This document shows positions 54,823-64,000 of a stretch of 64,000 bases of DNA, in pieces. Position numbers and translations under genes: made by a program. Below the pieces are notes generated by a model that worked only from the letters and a program-made list of their open reading frames with translations, did not search any database and was not told the DNA's origin. Each line of letters opens with the position of its first letter. Position 1 is the first letter of the stretch. This DNA comes from Cellulomonas fengjieae (GTDB lineage: Bacteria; Actinomycetota; Actinomycetes; Actinomycetales; Cellulomonadaceae): NCBI RefSeq assembly GCF_018388465.1, contig NZ_CP074404.1:2356001-2420000 (forward strand). Reading direction: 5' to 3'.

Positions 54823-55730
54823 GACGGGAGCTCCTCGATCGATGGAGACGGGTTGGGTACGCGCGGAGCGGGTGGGACCCGCCGGATGGGCTCCGTACCG
54901 GTGCCCGGACGGGAGCGACGCGGGACGGTGACACCGTTGAGCATCTCGTCCCACACGTGCGGACCCAGCTCGGCACCCGTGCGCGGCACGGTGATGTGCA
55001 CGTCGTCGTGGGCACCGGCAGCGGTGGCGACATCGACGACGACCGCGCTCACGTTGTCCCGGGCGCCGTGCTCGAGGGCGAGCCGGACGAGGTGCGTCGC
55101 GGCGTCCTGCGGGTCGCCCGTCTCGGCCAGGACACGCGCCAGGGCCTCGTCGCCGAGCTCGCGGGTCAACCCGTCGGTGCAGATCAGCAGGCGGTCGTTC
55201 AGACCGGCGGGCAACAGCCAGTACTCGGGCTCCGGCGCGTCCCCGGTGCCGAGCGCGCGGGTCAGGACGTGCCGCTCCGGGTGCGTCGTCGCCTCGGTCC
55301 GGTCGATCTCACCGAGGTCGAGCAGCTCCTGCACCACCGAGTGGTCGACGCTCACCTGGACGAGCTCGTCACCGGACCAGAGGTACACCCGGGAGTCACC
55401 GACGTTGAAGACGAGCCAGTAGGAGCCGCCGTCGTGCTCGGTCACGGCGACACCGGCCACGGTCGTACCGCCCTGGCGTCCGCCGGTGAACTCCGAGCGG
55501 ATCCGCGCGGCCGTCCGGTCGAAGCACGCGTGCACGTCGTCCGCGGTGGCCGCGGCCTGACCGGCGAGCTGCGCGAACTCCTCGACGGCGATCCGGCTGG
55601 CGAGGTCGCCCGCGTCGTGGCCGCCCATGCCGTCGGCCACGAGGAACACGGGCGGGTACGCGAGCAGCGCATCCTCGTTGACCTCGCGCACGAGGCCCCG
55701 ATCGGTGGCCGAACCCCACGACGTGCGCAC
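54819..55730 (-). CDS. prpC: PP2C-family protein phosphatase
   Basis: This 303-aa phosphatase removes phosphate from Ser/Thr. It opens SATDRGLVREVNEDALLAYP, with metal ligands in VADGMGGHDAG and LLICTDGLTRELGD and the final DNVSAVVVDV. There is no membrane helix in the catalytic part. A C-terminal tail (about 50 residues) ends PNPSPSIEELPS. GTG 55730 has GAGGGGG upstream; longer starts add no family sequence. It is the first gene of the PFNA-like operon and opposes the kinase. A GGACCGT direct repeat lies 19-35 bases upstream. Confidence 0.9.
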   Translation of the reverse strand: MRTSWGSATDRGLVREVNEDALLAYPPVFLVADGMGGHDAGDLASRIAVEEFAQLAGQAAATADDVHACFDRTAARIRSEFTGGRQGGTTVAGVAVTEHDGGSYWLVFNVGDSRVYLWSGDELVQVSVDHSVVQELLDLGEIDRTEATTHPERHVLTRALGTGDAPEPEYWLLPAGLNDRLLICTDGLTRELGDEALARVLAETGDPQDAATHLVRLALEHGARDNVSAVVVDVATAAGAHDDVHITVPRTGAELGPHVWDEMLNGVTVPRRSRPGTGTEPIRRVPPAPRVPNPSPSIEELPS

Positions 55731-55833
55731 GCGACCCCCTCGTCCACAGAACGGTCCTGACGGTCCGTTCAGTTCATCGGCGCACATCGTGCCGTACGTG
55801 AGCGCCTGGTACACAACGCGACCGCTGCCGAGG

Positions 55834-57420
55834 TCAGATCCCGAGCTGGAAGATCCCCCAGTAGGCCAGGACCACGAGCAGCACGACGGAGCCTACGACG
55901 CCGGCCCACAGCACGGCGGTCCGCACGATCCCGGGGAAGGGGGTGCCGCCGGCGAGGCGCACCCGGCGGCAGCGGCGCAGCAGCAGGAGGCCGGCCACGA
56001 CCACCGCGATGCCCAGGACGCGCACGGCGATCCAGCCGCCCTGGACGACGAGGTCGTCACGCTGGTAGTCGAGGGCCAGCCGCGCCACCGCGACGATGTA
56101 CCAGACCAGGCACACGACGGTGCCGATCGCGCCCACGCCCAGGGCGAGCAGCCGCGGCAGGACCCCCGGCGCGAACCGTGGCCCCTCGAGCGCCGCTGCC
56201 CCGCGCTGGCGCCGGACCCGGTCCCTGGCCTCCTCCACGCCTCGCGCCATGAGCAGCGCCAGCGGGCCGAGCAGGATGAGCCCCACCGCCGCCACCACGA
56301 GCGCCACGACGACGTTGCCGTCGCCGAACCACCGGGGCTCCGGCACGGGCGCCGCCATGTACGTCTGCACGGGCTGCGCGCCGGCGATGCGGGGCGCGGC
56401 GTCCCCTGTGGCGGGCAGGCCGCGCACCCAGCCGGCCAGGTCGTCCAGGAACACGGGATCCACCTCGCCGTGCACGCGGATGCCGTGGTTGGCGTCCTCG
56501 TAGTAGCGGACGGTGACGTCGTGGTTCCCGCCGACGGCCGTGTCCCGCAGCACCAGCTCCGCGCCCTGGATCACGGGCATCGACGCGTCACCCGTGCCGT
56601 AGACCACGAGCACGGGCTGGTGCATCTCGCGCTGGTACGGGGTGACGTCGAAGTCGGCGTACTCGAAGCCGCCGCCGGGCACCGACATGCCGACGGCGCG
56701 TGGGATCGCGCGGAACACCCCGCCGGGCACCCCGGTGTTGCGCAGGTAGGAGTCGACCGCGAAGGCGGCCTGCTCGCGGGGGGGCACCACGGGCGAGGAC
56801 ACCAGCACGACGAACGCGATCGACCGGTCCTTCGCGGCCATGACCGGTGCGATCCAGCCACCCTCGCTCTCCGCGTAGAGCCCCACCTGCTCCGGGTCGA
56901 CACCCGGGTGGGCCTGCAGGACCTCGACCGAGGCGTCGTAGTCCGCCGCCATCTGCACGTAGTCGCGGTGCCGGGTGGTGTAGGTGTCGAGGCGCTTGTT
57001 CGGCACCATCGCGACGACCCCCGAGGAGGCCAGTGCGCGCGCCTGGGCGATGAACGCGGTGTCGTAGCGGCCGGTGCCCGCACCGTGCACGAAGACCACG
57101 CCGCGCTTCGGCCCGTCGAGGCCGACGGGCTCGCTGATCTGGGCCTCCACGGTCGCGCCGTCGAGTTCCACCGTGACGATCGAGGTGCGCACGTCGTACG
57201 TAGGGACCGGCTCCGCACCGCCGATCGCCGTCGACGACGACTCGACGACGAGCGGGTCGACCAGCGGGACCGGGTCCCACTGGGGTCCCATCACGGCACC
57301 GAGGATCGCGAGGACCACGACGCCCAGCGCCGTGCTCGCCACCAGCCGGTAGGCGCCGCCGCGCCCGTCCTCGGTCGTCACCGTCTGCCCGGCCGGGTCC
57401 CGTTCGCCTGCCCTCAGCAT
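55834..57420 (-). CDS. Alpha/beta hydrolase with C-terminal membrane domain
   Basis: This 528-aa protein has one N-terminal membrane helix (LVASTALGVVVLAILGAVMG), then an external alpha/beta-hydrolase domain: oxyanion loop VVFVHGAGTGRYD, nucleophile Ser in GLYAESEGGWIAP, acid near VVYGTGDASMP, and His in DANHGIRVHG. Three or four more membrane helices follow (residues about 370-528). The substrate is unknown; an esterase or peptidase acting at the cell surface is possible. ATG 57420 starts 2 bases after the era stop, so it is cotranscribed with era. Confidence 0.82.
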   Translation of the reverse strand: MLRAGERDPAGQTVTTEDGRGGAYRLVASTALGVVVLAILGAVMGPQWDPVPLVDPLVVESSSTAIGGAEPVPTYDVRTSIVTVELDGATVEAQISEPVGLDGPKRGVVFVHGAGTGRYDTAFIAQARALASSGVVAMVPNKRLDTYTTRHRDYVQMAADYDASVEVLQAHPGVDPEQVGLYAESEGGWIAPVMAAKDRSIAFVVLVSSPVVPPREQAAFAVDSYLRNTGVPGGVFRAIPRAVGMSVPGGGFEYADFDVTPYQREMHQPVLVVYGTGDASMPVIQGAELVLRDTAVGGNHDVTVRYYEDANHGIRVHGEVDPVFLDDLAGWVRGLPATGDAAPRIAGAQPVQTYMAAPVPEPRWFGDGNVVVALVVAAVGLILLGPLALLMARGVEEARDRVRRQRGAAALEGPRFAPGVLPRLLALGVGAIGTVVCLVWYIVAVARLALDYQRDDLVVQGGWIAVRVLGIAVVVAGLLLLRRCRRVRLAGGTPFPGIVRTAVLWAGVVGSVVLLVVLAYWGIFQLGI

Positions 57421-57422
57421 CC

Positions 57423-58337
57423 TCAGAAGCCCAGCTTGCCGAGCTGCTTGGGGTCCCGCTGCCAGTCCTTGGCCACCTTGACGTGCAGGTCGAGGTACAC
57501 GCGAGCGCCCAGGAGCGCCTCGATCTCACGGCGCGCCTGGCTGCCGACGTCGCGCAGCCGCGCGCCGCCCTTGCCGATGATGATGGCCTTCTGGCTGTCC
57601 CGCTCGACGAACAGGTTCACCCGGACGTCGAGCATGGGCACGCCGTTCGCGGCCGGCTCGTCGCGCGCCACGATCTCGTCGACCACCACCGCGAGCGAGT
57701 GCGGGAGCTCGTCGCGCACCCCCTCCAGCGCGGCCTCGCGCACCAGCTCCGCGACCATGACGGCCTCGGGCTCGTCGGTGAGCTCGCCGTCGGCGTACAG
57801 CGGCGTGCCCTCCGGCAGGTGCCCGATCAGCACGTCCTCGAGCACGTCGACGTTGTACCCGGACGTCGCCGAGACCGGCACGATGTCGGTCCAGTCCCCC
57901 AGCGCCTGCACCGCCATGAGGTGCTCGGCGAGCTTGCCCTTGCCCACGAGGTCGGCCTTGGTCACGACGGCGACCACCGGGGTGCCGCGCCCGTCGCGGG
58001 CGAGCTCGGTCATCTGCTCGGCGATGAACCGGTCACCGGGCCCCACCCGCTGATCGGCGGGCAGGCAGAAGCCGACCACGTCGACCTCGGTGAGCGTGTC
58101 CTTGACGAGGGCGTTGAGCCGCTCCCCGAGCAGCGTGCGCGGCCGGTGCAGACCGGGGGTGTCGACCAGGATCAGCTGCGCGTCGGGCCGGTGCACGATC
58201 CCCCGGACGGTGTGCCGGGTGGTCTGCGGACGCCCGGACGTGATGGCGACCTTCTGGCCCACGAGGGCGTTGGTCAGCGTGGACTTGCCGGCGTTGGGTC
58301 GGCCCACGAAGCAGGCGAATCCGGAGTGGAAGGTCAT
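57423..58337 (-). CDS. era: GTPase Era
   Basis: This 304-aa GTPase binds the 3' end of 16S rRNA during 30S maturation. G1 is GRPNAGKSTLTNAL, G3 VDTPGLHRPR, G4 VVTKADLVG. The C-terminal KH domain includes AIIIGKGGARLRDVGSQAR. ATG 58337 overlaps the CorC-like gene stop (ATGA). Confidence 0.95.
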   Translation of the reverse strand: MTFHSGFACFVGRPNAGKSTLTNALVGQKVAITSGRPQTTRHTVRGIVHRPDAQLILVDTPGLHRPRTLLGERLNALVKDTLTEVDVVGFCLPADQRVGPGDRFIAEQMTELARDGRGTPVVAVVTKADLVGKGKLAEHLMAVQALGDWTDIVPVSATSGYNVDVLEDVLIGHLPEGTPLYADGELTDEPEAVMVAELVREAALEGVRDELPHSLAVVVDEIVARDEPAANGVPMLDVRVNLFVERDSQKAIIIGKGGARLRDVGSQARREIEALLGARVYLDLHVKVAKDWQRDPKQLGKLGF

Positions 58338-59668
58338 CGGGTGGCTCCGTGGTTGTCGGTCGGGGCGCGGCCCGGGGTGGTGGTGTCCGTGGGTCGGTCG
58401 GTGCTGTCGACCATGCTGACGAGCACGGTGGCGAGCTGGCGGCGTCGGCCCTCGGCCCGGTCTGCGACGAGGTGCAGCCCGTGGATGTCGCCGGCCGAGC
58501 CCGGCAGCGGCACCTTGCCGAGCGCCTTGGCCAGCAACCCGCCGACCGTGTCGACGTCCTCGTCCTCCACGTCGAGGTCGAACAGCTCGCCGAGCTCGTC
58601 GCGACCGAGGCGTGCGGGAACCCGGTACACGCCGTCACCGAGGTCCTCGACCACGGGCGCGGTCCGGTCGTGCTCGTCCGTGAGCTCGCCGACGATCTCC
58701 TCGAGCGCGTCCTCGATGGTCACCAGACCGGCGATCCCGCCGTACTCGTCGACCACCATCGCCATGTGCGAGGACCCGCTCTGCAGCTCGCGCAGCAGCT
58801 CGTCGACCGGCTTGGACTCCGGCACGAACACCGCGGGCCGCGCCAGGGAGGAGGCCGGTGCGTCGAGCATGGCTTCCTGCGTCCGGCGGTCCGACGGCCC
58901 CGCCGGGGCGATCGGCAGCCGCCCGACCACGTCCTTGAGGTAGAGGACGCCGCGCAGGTCGTCCACCGAGTCCCCGACCAGGGGGATCCGGGAGAACCCC
59001 GAGCGCAGCAGCAGGGCGAGCGCCTTGCGCAGCGGCGTGCTCTCCGGGGCGGTCACCATGTCCGTGCGCGGCACCATGACCTCGCGGGTGAGCGTCTCGC
59101 CCAGCTCGAGGACGGAGCGGAACATCTCGCGCTCCTCGTCCTCGATGACGTCCGACTCGCTCACGCGCTGGACCATGTCCCGCAGCTCGTCCTCGTCCTC
59201 GGCCGCCGACCCGGCGCCGGGGTGGCTGGCCGCACCGAGCCGGCCCGCGACCGCGTTGACGGCCGCCAGGAGCCGCGACAGGCGCGTCAGGACGGCGACG
59301 GGGTGCCGCCTGCCGATCGTGCGCGGGCTCGCGCGCACCAGCAGGAACGCCACCAGGGCGCACACCGCCACCGAGACCAGGAGCACGGCCCACCACGCCA
59401 GGCCCGTGGCGACCACGACGAGCGCGATGCAGACGGTGCCCGTCATCTCGGCGAGCAGCCGCACGAACGCGGCGGCTGCGGCGACCCGTGCGGGGTGCTC
59501 GGTCAGCCGGCGCACCCGCTCGGCGGACGGGGACCGCTCGGCGAACAGCTCGGTCACGGCGGCGCGCGAGACGCGCACGACCGCCACCTCGCCCGCCGAC
59601 AGCGCCGCGGCGGACGAGATGCCGATCACGGCGACCAGGACGAGGAGGGCGACGGGGACGTCCGTCAT
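58334..59668 (-). CDS. CNNM/CBS-domain membrane protein (HlyC/CorC family)
   Basis: This 444-aa protein has a DUF21 (CNNM) membrane domain with three or four helices ([20 protein letters not shown] and onward). A CBS pair follows ([25 protein letters not shown]-type [40 protein letters not shown]), then a C-terminal CorC/HlyC domain. Relatives affect Mg2+ or Co2+ homeostasis. ATG 59668 overlaps the ybeY stop. It is part of the phoH-ybeY-corC-era operon common in actinobacteria. Confidence 0.9.
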   Translation of the reverse strand: MTDVPVALLVLVAVIGISSAAALSAGEVAVVRVSRAAVTELFAERSPSAERVRRLTEHPARVAAAAAFVRLLAEMTGTVCIALVVVATGLAWWAVLLVSVAVCALVAFLLVRASPRTIGRRHPVAVLTRLSRLLAAVNAVAGRLGAASHPGAGSAAEDEDELRDMVQRVSESDVIEDEEREMFRSVLELGETLTREVMVPRTDMVTAPESTPLRKALALLLRSGFSRIPLVGDSVDDLRGVLYLKDVVGRLPIAPAGPSDRRTQEAMLDAPASSLARPAVFVPESKPVDELLRELQSGSSHMAMVVDEYGGIAGLVTIEDALEEIVGELTDEHDRTAPVVEDLGDGVYRVPARLGRDELGELFDLDVEDEDVDTVGGLLAKALGKVPLPGSAGDIHGLHLVADRAEGRRRQLATVLVSMVDSTDRPTDTTTPGRAPTDNHGATR

Positions 59669-60117
59669 CGGGCCGCCAGGAACGTCAGCAACAGCTGACG
59701 CTGGAGGGCGAACATCTCCTTCTCCTCCTCCGGCTCCGCGTGGTCGTACCCGAGCAGGTGCAGGATCCCGTGGGTGGTCAGGAGCAGGAGCTCCTCGGCG
59801 GTCGAGTGCCCGGCGGCGCGGGCCTGCTGCGCGGCGACCTCGGGGCACAGCACGACGTCACCGAGCAGGCCCGCCGGCGTGGGGTCGCCCTCGCGGCCGG
59901 GCCGCAGCTCGTCCATGGGGAACGACAGCACGTCGGTCGGCCCGGGCTCATCCATCCACTTCACGTGCAGGTCGGTCATCACGTCGGTCCCGACGAGCAG
60001 GATCGAGACGTCCGTCTGCGGGTGCACGTGCATCGCGTCCAGCACGTAGCGCGCGAGCGCGGCGAACTCCGCCTCGTCGACGTCGTACCCGGACTCGTTG
60101 TTGACCTCGACGCTCAC
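59665..60117 (-). CDS. ybeY: Endoribonuclease YbeY
   Basis: This 150-aa zinc protein takes part in rRNA maturation and ribosome quality control. The metal motif is [11 protein letters not shown] (H-x3-H-x5-H), and [20 protein letters not shown] is the conserved substrate-site stretch. It begins 7 bases after phoH on the minus strand and overlaps the next gene. Confidence 0.95.
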   Translation of the reverse strand: MSVEVNNESGYDVDEAEFAALARYVLDAMHVHPQTDVSILLVGTDVMTDLHVKWMDEPGPTDVLSFPMDELRPGREGDPTPAGLLGDVVLCPEVAAQQARAAGHSTAEELLLLTTHGILHLLGYDHAEPEEEKEMFALQRQLLLTFLAAR

Positions 60118-60124
60118 GGCCGCC

Positions 60125-61123
60125 TCAGCTCCTGTCCCAGCGCGCGTACGCGTCGATGATGTCGCTGACCAGGCGGTGCCTGACGACGTCGGAGGACGTC
60201 AGGCGGCAGAAGGCCACGTCGTCCACCCCGTGCAGGATCTGCTCGACCACGCGCAGACCGGACGCCTGTGACGCCGGGAGGTCGACCTGGGTGATGTCAC
60301 CCGTCACGACGACCTTGGAGCCGAAGCCGAGCCGGGTGAGGAACATCTTCATCTGCTCGACGGAGGTGTTCTGCGCCTCGTCGAGGATGATGAAGGCGTC
60401 GTTCAGGGTGCGCCCACGCATGTACGCCAGCGGCGCCACCTCGATGGTCCCCGCCTCCATGAGCCGCGGGATGGACTCGGCGTCCACCATGTCGTGCAGC
60501 GCGTCGTACAGGGGGCGCAGGTACGGGTCGATCTTGTCGGAGAGGTTGCCGGGCAGGAACCCGAGCCGCTCCCCCGCCTCGACCGCCGGCCGGGTGAGCA
60601 CGATGCGGTGCACCTTGCGGTCCTGCAGCGCCTGCACGGCCTTGGCCATCGCCAGGTAGGTCTTCCCGGTTCCGGCAGGCCCGATGCCGAACGTGACCGT
60701 GTGGCGGTCGATCGCGTCGACGTAGTCCTTCTGGCCCGAGGTCTTGGCGCGGATCGTCCGGCCACGACCCGTGAGGATATTGAACGACAGGACGTCCGCC
60801 GGGCGGGCGCTCGAGGCCGCCGTGAGCATCGCCACGGAGCGGGTCACCACGTCGGGGGTCAGCGGGGTGCCGCCGGCCGCCATCTCGACGAGCTCGTCGA
60901 TGAGCCGGGACACGAGGGCGACGTCGCCGACCGGGCCGGAGAGGGTGACCTCGTTGCCACGGACGTGGATGTCGACACCGGTGAACCCGGACTCGATGGT
61001 CCGCAGCACCTCGTCCCGCAGGCCGAGCAGCTCGACCATCGAGACCTCGGACGGGACGCTGATCCGGTGCTCGACGCGCGCGGGCGCGCCGGAGGCGCGG
61101 GCGTCTGATGTGAACTCGGTCAT
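60125..61123 (-). CDS. phoH: PhoH-family ATPase
   Basis: This 332-aa PhoH-like protein has Walker [16 protein letters not shown], Walker [13 protein letters not shown] and [12 protein letters not shown]. The N-terminal part resembles a KH-like RNA-binding stretch ([20 protein letters not shown]). It is the standard partner of YbeY and Era in this operon, with a presumed role in RNA metabolism. About 130 noncoding bases separate it from rsmE, so it may have its own promoter. Confidence 0.92.
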   Translation of the reverse strand: MTEFTSDARASGAPARVEHRISVPSEVSMVELLGLRDEVLRTIESGFTGVDIHVRGNEVTLSGPVGDVALVSRLIDELVEMAAGGTPLTPDVVTRSVAMLTAASSARPADVLSFNILTGRGRTIRAKTSGQKDYVDAIDRHTVTFGIGPAGTGKTYLAMAKAVQALQDRKVHRIVLTRPAVEAGERLGFLPGNLSDKIDPYLRPLYDALHDMVDAESIPRLMEAGTIEVAPLAYMRGRTLNDAFIILDEAQNTSVEQMKMFLTRLGFGSKVVVTGDITQVDLPASQASGLRVVEQILHGVDDVAFCRLTSSDVVRHRLVSDIIDAYARWDRS

Positions 61124-61253
61124 GTGCTCGGCGTGCGCCGTGCGCTCCTTAGGTCGGTGCAGGTTGCATGCAGGTGCGTGCGGATCGGTGCCGCGGGTGC
61201 GACGGTCGCCAGTCTACGAGGAGGCACCCACAGGATTCCCCCACTGCGGCGGT

Positions 61254-62012
61254 TCAGCTCCAGCGACCGAGTCGCTCCGCCAGGAGGGCGAGCGCCACGG
61301 GTCCGGCGGTGGACGTGCGCATCACGTGCGGGCCGAGGCGCACGGCTCGTGCCCCCGCCTCGACCAGGCGACCGAGCTCACCGTCGCCGATGCCGCCCTC
61401 CGGCCCCACGACGACGAGGCACTCGCCCGACTCCGGCAGCGGGGCCGACGCGAGGGACTGCGTCGCGGCCTCGTGCAGGACGAGAGCCGCGCCGCCGCCG
61501 TCCGCGACGGCGCGGACGCGCTCGACCAGCCCGCGCGAGTCGAGCGCGGTCTCGACCTCGGGCACCCGTGCCCGCCGCGACTGCTTGGTGGCCGCCCGCA
61601 CGGTGCCCAGCCAGCGGGCACGGCTCTTGGCCGCCCGGTCCCCGCGCCACACCACGATCGAGCGCTCGGCCTGCCAGGGGACGACCGCGTCGACACCCAC
61701 CTCGGTCGCGGCCTCGATCGCCAGCTCGTCGCGGTCGCCCTTGGCGAGCGCCTGCACGAGCACGAGCACCACCGCGGGACGCTCCTCGACGACCCGCTGC
61801 TGCACGTGCACCAGCACGCCGTCACCGCTCACCGCGCCCACCACCCCGCGCAGGCGCACCCCCGCGCCGTCCACGACGTCGACCCGCTCCCCGGGGCCGC
61901 GCCGCTGCACGACGCCGGCGTGCCGTCCCTCGGCCCCCTCGAGCAGGTAGGTGCCACCGTCGGTGACCGCGTCGAGCGTGCCGGGGTCGGCCAGGAAGAC
62001 GGGCGCGCTCAT
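61254..62012 (-). CDS. rsmE: 16S rRNA (uracil-1498-N3)-methyltransferase
   Basis: This 252-aa SPOUT methyltransferase has the N-terminal PUA-like part (LLEGAEGRHAGVVQRRGPGE), the central KGDRDELAIEAATEVGVDAV and the knot motif CLVVVGPEGGIGDGELGRLV, then VRLGPHVMRTSTAGPVAL. It modifies U1498 in the decoding site. It lies 22 bases after dnaJ on the minus strand. Confidence 0.94.
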   Translation of the reverse strand: MSAPVFLADPGTLDAVTDGGTYLLEGAEGRHAGVVQRRGPGERVDVVDGAGVRLRGVVGAVSGDGVLVHVQQRVVEERPAVVLVLVQALAKGDRDELAIEAATEVGVDAVVPWQAERSIVVWRGDRAAKSRARWLGTVRAATKQSRRARVPEVETALDSRGLVERVRAVADGGGAALVLHEAATQSLASAPLPESGECLVVVGPEGGIGDGELGRLVEAGARAVRLGPHVMRTSTAGPVALALLAERLGRWS

Positions 62013-62034
62013 GCCGCGCCCGGCGCCGGCACGC

Positions 62035-63162
62035 TCACCGGCCGGAGAGCTTGTCGCGCAGCTTGGCGAACACGCCGGAGCTGGAGGCCGCGAGCCGGGA
62101 CTCGGGGCGCTCCTCGCCGCGCAGCGCCGCGAGCCGTCGCAGCAGCTCGGCCTGCTCCTCGTCCAGCGCCGTCGGGACGTGCACCTCGACGTGGACGTGC
62201 AGGTCGCCGCGGCCGGGGGCGTGCAGGTGACCGACGCCCAGGCCCTTGATCGACACGATCTGGGACGGCTGGGTACCGGGACGCAGGTCGACGTCGCGCG
62301 GACCGTCCAGCGTGTCGAGCGTGAGCACCGTGCCCAGGGCGGCGGCGGTCATCGGCACCTCGAGCGTGGCGTGCAGGTCGTCACCGCGGCGCACGAAGGT
62401 GTCGTGCTTGCGCTCGCGCACCTCGAGGTAGACGTCGCCCGCGGGACCGCCGGCGGGACCGACCTCGCCCTGGCCGGTGAGCTTGATCCGCGTGCCCGTG
62501 TCCACGCCGGCCGGGACGTCGACGCTGAGCGTCCGGCGCGAGCGCACGCGGCCCTCGCCCGAGCACTCGGTGCACGGCTCGGGGATGACCGTGCCGAACC
62601 CGTGGCACGCCGCGCAGGGCTGCGTCGTCATGACCTGACCGAGGAACGACCGGGCCACCCGCTGGACCGAGCCGCGCCCGCCGCAGACCTCGCAGGTCCG
62701 GGGCGAGGTGCCGGGCCGGCAGCATGAGCCGTTGCACGTCGGGCACAGCACGGCCGTGTCGACGGGCACGTCCTTGTGCACACCGAAGGTGACGTCCGCG
62801 AGGTCCAGGTCGAGCCGCACGAGGGCGTCCTGACCGCGCCGGGCGCGCGGGATCGGGCCACGCTGCGCGGCGGCGCCGGTGGCGGCACCGAAGAACGTCT
62901 CGAAGATGTCCTGGAAGCCGAACCCGCCGCCCATGCCGCCCCCGGGGGACGACGGGTCGCCGCCCAGGTCGTACGCGCGGCGCTTCTCGGGGTTGCCGAG
63001 CACGTCGTAGGCGCGCGAGACGTCCTTGAACCTGTCGTCGGAGCCGGCGTCCGTGCCCGCCACGTCGGGGTGGTGCTCGCGCGCGAGCTTGCGGTACGCC
63101 TTCTTGATCTGCTCCGGCGTCGCGTCACGCGGCACACCGAGGATCTCGTAGTAGTCGGTCAC
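62035..63162 (-). CDS. dnaJ: Chaperone protein DnaJ
   Basis: This 375-aa type I J protein has an N-terminal J domain with HPD (KLAREHHPDVAG), a short G/F-rich stretch (SPGGGMGGGFGFQDI), and a zinc module with CPTCNGSC, CEVCGGRG, CAACHGFG and CTECSGEG. C-terminal substrate-binding domains follow. The first zinc repeat deviates (C-x-x-C-x-G-x-C rather than ending in Gly). Placed after hrcA, it is the DnaJ2-type copy that pairs with the HrcA regulon in actinobacteria. Confidence 0.94.
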   Translation of the reverse strand: MTDYYEILGVPRDATPEQIKKAYRKLAREHHPDVAGTDAGSDDRFKDVSRAYDVLGNPEKRRAYDLGGDPSSPGGGMGGGFGFQDIFETFFGAATGAAAQRGPIPRARRGQDALVRLDLDLADVTFGVHKDVPVDTAVLCPTCNGSCCRPGTSPRTCEVCGGRGSVQRVARSFLGQVMTTQPCAACHGFGTVIPEPCTECSGEGRVRSRRTLSVDVPAGVDTGTRIKLTGQGEVGPAGGPAGDVYLEVRERKHDTFVRRGDDLHATLEVPMTAAALGTVLTLDTLDGPRDVDLRPGTQPSQIVSIKGLGVGHLHAPGRGDLHVHVEVHVPTALDEEQAELLRRLAALRGEERPESRLAASSSGVFAKLRDKLSGR

Positions 63163-63262
63163 AGGAGGGTCTGCTCGCTTCCAGCGTTCGTCGTCGGGTG
63201 TGTCGCTGCGGGGGTCTCTGCAGGGGTCTCGGTCGGGGTCGTCGCGGGGGTCGTCGGGCCTG

Positions 63263-64000
63263 TCACTGGGCGAGGATGCGGGTCAGGTACCTGGCCACCG
63301 CCCGCACCGCGGACATCGTGCCGGGGTAGTCCATCCGCAGCGGCCCGATGGAGCCGATGCGCGCGACCGAGCCACCACCCTCGTCGCCGTAGCCGGTGGT
63401 GACGAAGCTCGTCTCGACCAGCCCCTCGTGCTGCGTCTCCCGGCCGATCCGCACCGCCACGGCCGCGGAGTCCTCGGCCATCTCCGAGAGCAGGCGCAGG
63501 AGCACCACCTGCTCCTCGAGCGCCTCCAGGACCGGCCCGATGGCGCGGACGTCGGAGCTGCCTGCGCGCGCGAGGTTGGCGGTCCCCGCCAGCACGACAC
63601 GCTCCTCGCTCTCCTGGGCCAGCGTCTCCTCGACGACGCCCACGGCCGCGTGCACCAGCGGGTGGTCGTCCGGCGCGAAGGCCTCGGTCAGCTCGCTCAG
63701 CACGACGGGCAGCTCGGACAGACGGCGCCCCGCCGCGCTGACGTTGAGCCGGGTCCGCAGGCGCGCGACGACCGACTCGTCGAGGTCCGAGACGAGCTCG
63801 AGGGTGCGCTGCTCCACGCGGCCGGTGTCGGTGATGATGACCACCAGCAGGTGACGCGCGCCCACCGGCACCAGCTCCACGTGCCGCAGCGCCGAGCGCC
63901 GCAGCGACGGGTACTGCACGACGGCGACCTGCTGCGTGAGCTGGGCGATGAGCCGCACCGCACGGTCCACGACGTCGTCGAGGTCCTGCGCGCTCTCCAG
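63263..64000 (-). CDS. hrcA: Heat-inducible transcription repressor HrcA (partial)
   Basis: The C-terminal 245 residues of HrcA are visible; the gene starts beyond the right edge. LRRSALRHVELVPVGARHLL and LVVIITDTGRVEQRTLEL are the conserved core strands, and VARIGSIGPLRMDYPGTMSA with VRAVARYLTRIL the family C-terminus. HrcA represses chaperone genes by binding CIRCE elements. The DNA-binding domain and the upstream CIRCE are outside the window. The spacing of about 100 bases to dnaJ fits an hrcA-dnaJ operon. Confidence 0.95.
   Translation of the reverse strand: MESAQDLDDVVDRAVRLIAQLTQQVAVVQYPSLRRSALRHVELVPVGARHLLVVIITDTGRVEQRTLELVSDLDESVVARLRTRLNVSAAGRRLSELPVVLSELTEAFAPDDHPLVHAAVGVVEETLAQESEERVVLAGTANLARAGSSDVRAIGPVLEALEEQVVLLRLLSEMAEDSAAVAVRIGRETQHEGLVETSFVTTGYGDEGGGSVARIGSIGPLRMDYPGTMSAVRAVARYLTRILAQ

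Overview
The window comes from a high-GC actinobacterium and fits best with Cellulomonas or a close relative. Codons overwhelmingly end in G or C. Typical actinobacterial genes are present (BldC, DUF3145, DUF1206, GlyQS, NnrD, the fabD-fabH-acpP-fabF order). Two tRNA genes do not encode CCA, and genes are often joined by ATGA or GTGA stop/start overlaps. The placement is inference from gene content and order; no 16S gene is present.

Region by region. 1-2.8 kb: end of a fatty-acid synthesis operon (fabD tail, fabH, acpP, fabF). 2.8-5.5 kb: DUF3145 protein, peptide deformylase, the small regulator BldC behind a long structured leader that resembles a c-di-GMP-I riboswitch, a DUF1206 membrane protein and a CAU tRNA. 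5.5-8.4 kb: a small conserved protein, tRNA-Asn, then a lower-GC stretch with a MarR regulator, an F420-type nitroreductase and a 5'-truncated SDR pseudogene, probably an old island beside the tRNA. 8.4-13.5 kb: flavodoxin, a 49-aa acidic protein, histidine phosphatase, NAD(P)HX dehydratase, HNH protein, hexapeptide-repeat protein, a transglutaminase-like protease and a shortened VIT transporter. 13.5-16.8 kb: dnaG and dgt. 16.8-27.3 kb: a maltose/maltodextrin locus (malE, malF, malG, three GH13 enzymes, a divergent LacI regulator) with no ATPase gene. 27.3-31.6 kb: dusB, an ECF-type sigma factor with a membrane partner, and glyQS. 31.6-34.4 kb: a zinc ABC importer behind two Zur-like boxes, with znuA apparently leaderless. 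34.4-38.6 kb: a VTT-type membrane protein, uppS, recO, and leuA with a Leu-rich leader peptide.

38.6-55.7 kb holds the most striking locus, nine genes on one strand with mostly overlapping or near-overlapping junctions: PP2C phosphatase, FHA protein, Ser/Thr kinase, a 2029-aa membrane-anchored Ig-like/FN3 protein, MoxR ATPase, DUF58 protein, a transglutaminase-core membrane protein, an RDD-FHA protein and a PQQ-propeller protein. This matches the kinase/FN3/AAA/DUF58/transglutaminase (PFNA) cluster described in bifidobacteria. Here the transglutaminase core has lost its catalytic Cys (Gly) and His (Gln), so the protein looks like a pseudoenzyme. I infer a phospho-signalling module that controls assembly or display of the large surface protein.

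55.8-64 kb: an alpha/beta hydrolase, then era, a CorC/CNNM protein, ybeY, phoH, rsmE, dnaJ and the C-terminal part of hrcA, a standard actinobacterial RNA-maturation and heat-shock block. The maltose locus and the PFNA-like cluster both sit between housekeeping genes that are usually closer together, so both look like accessory insertions.
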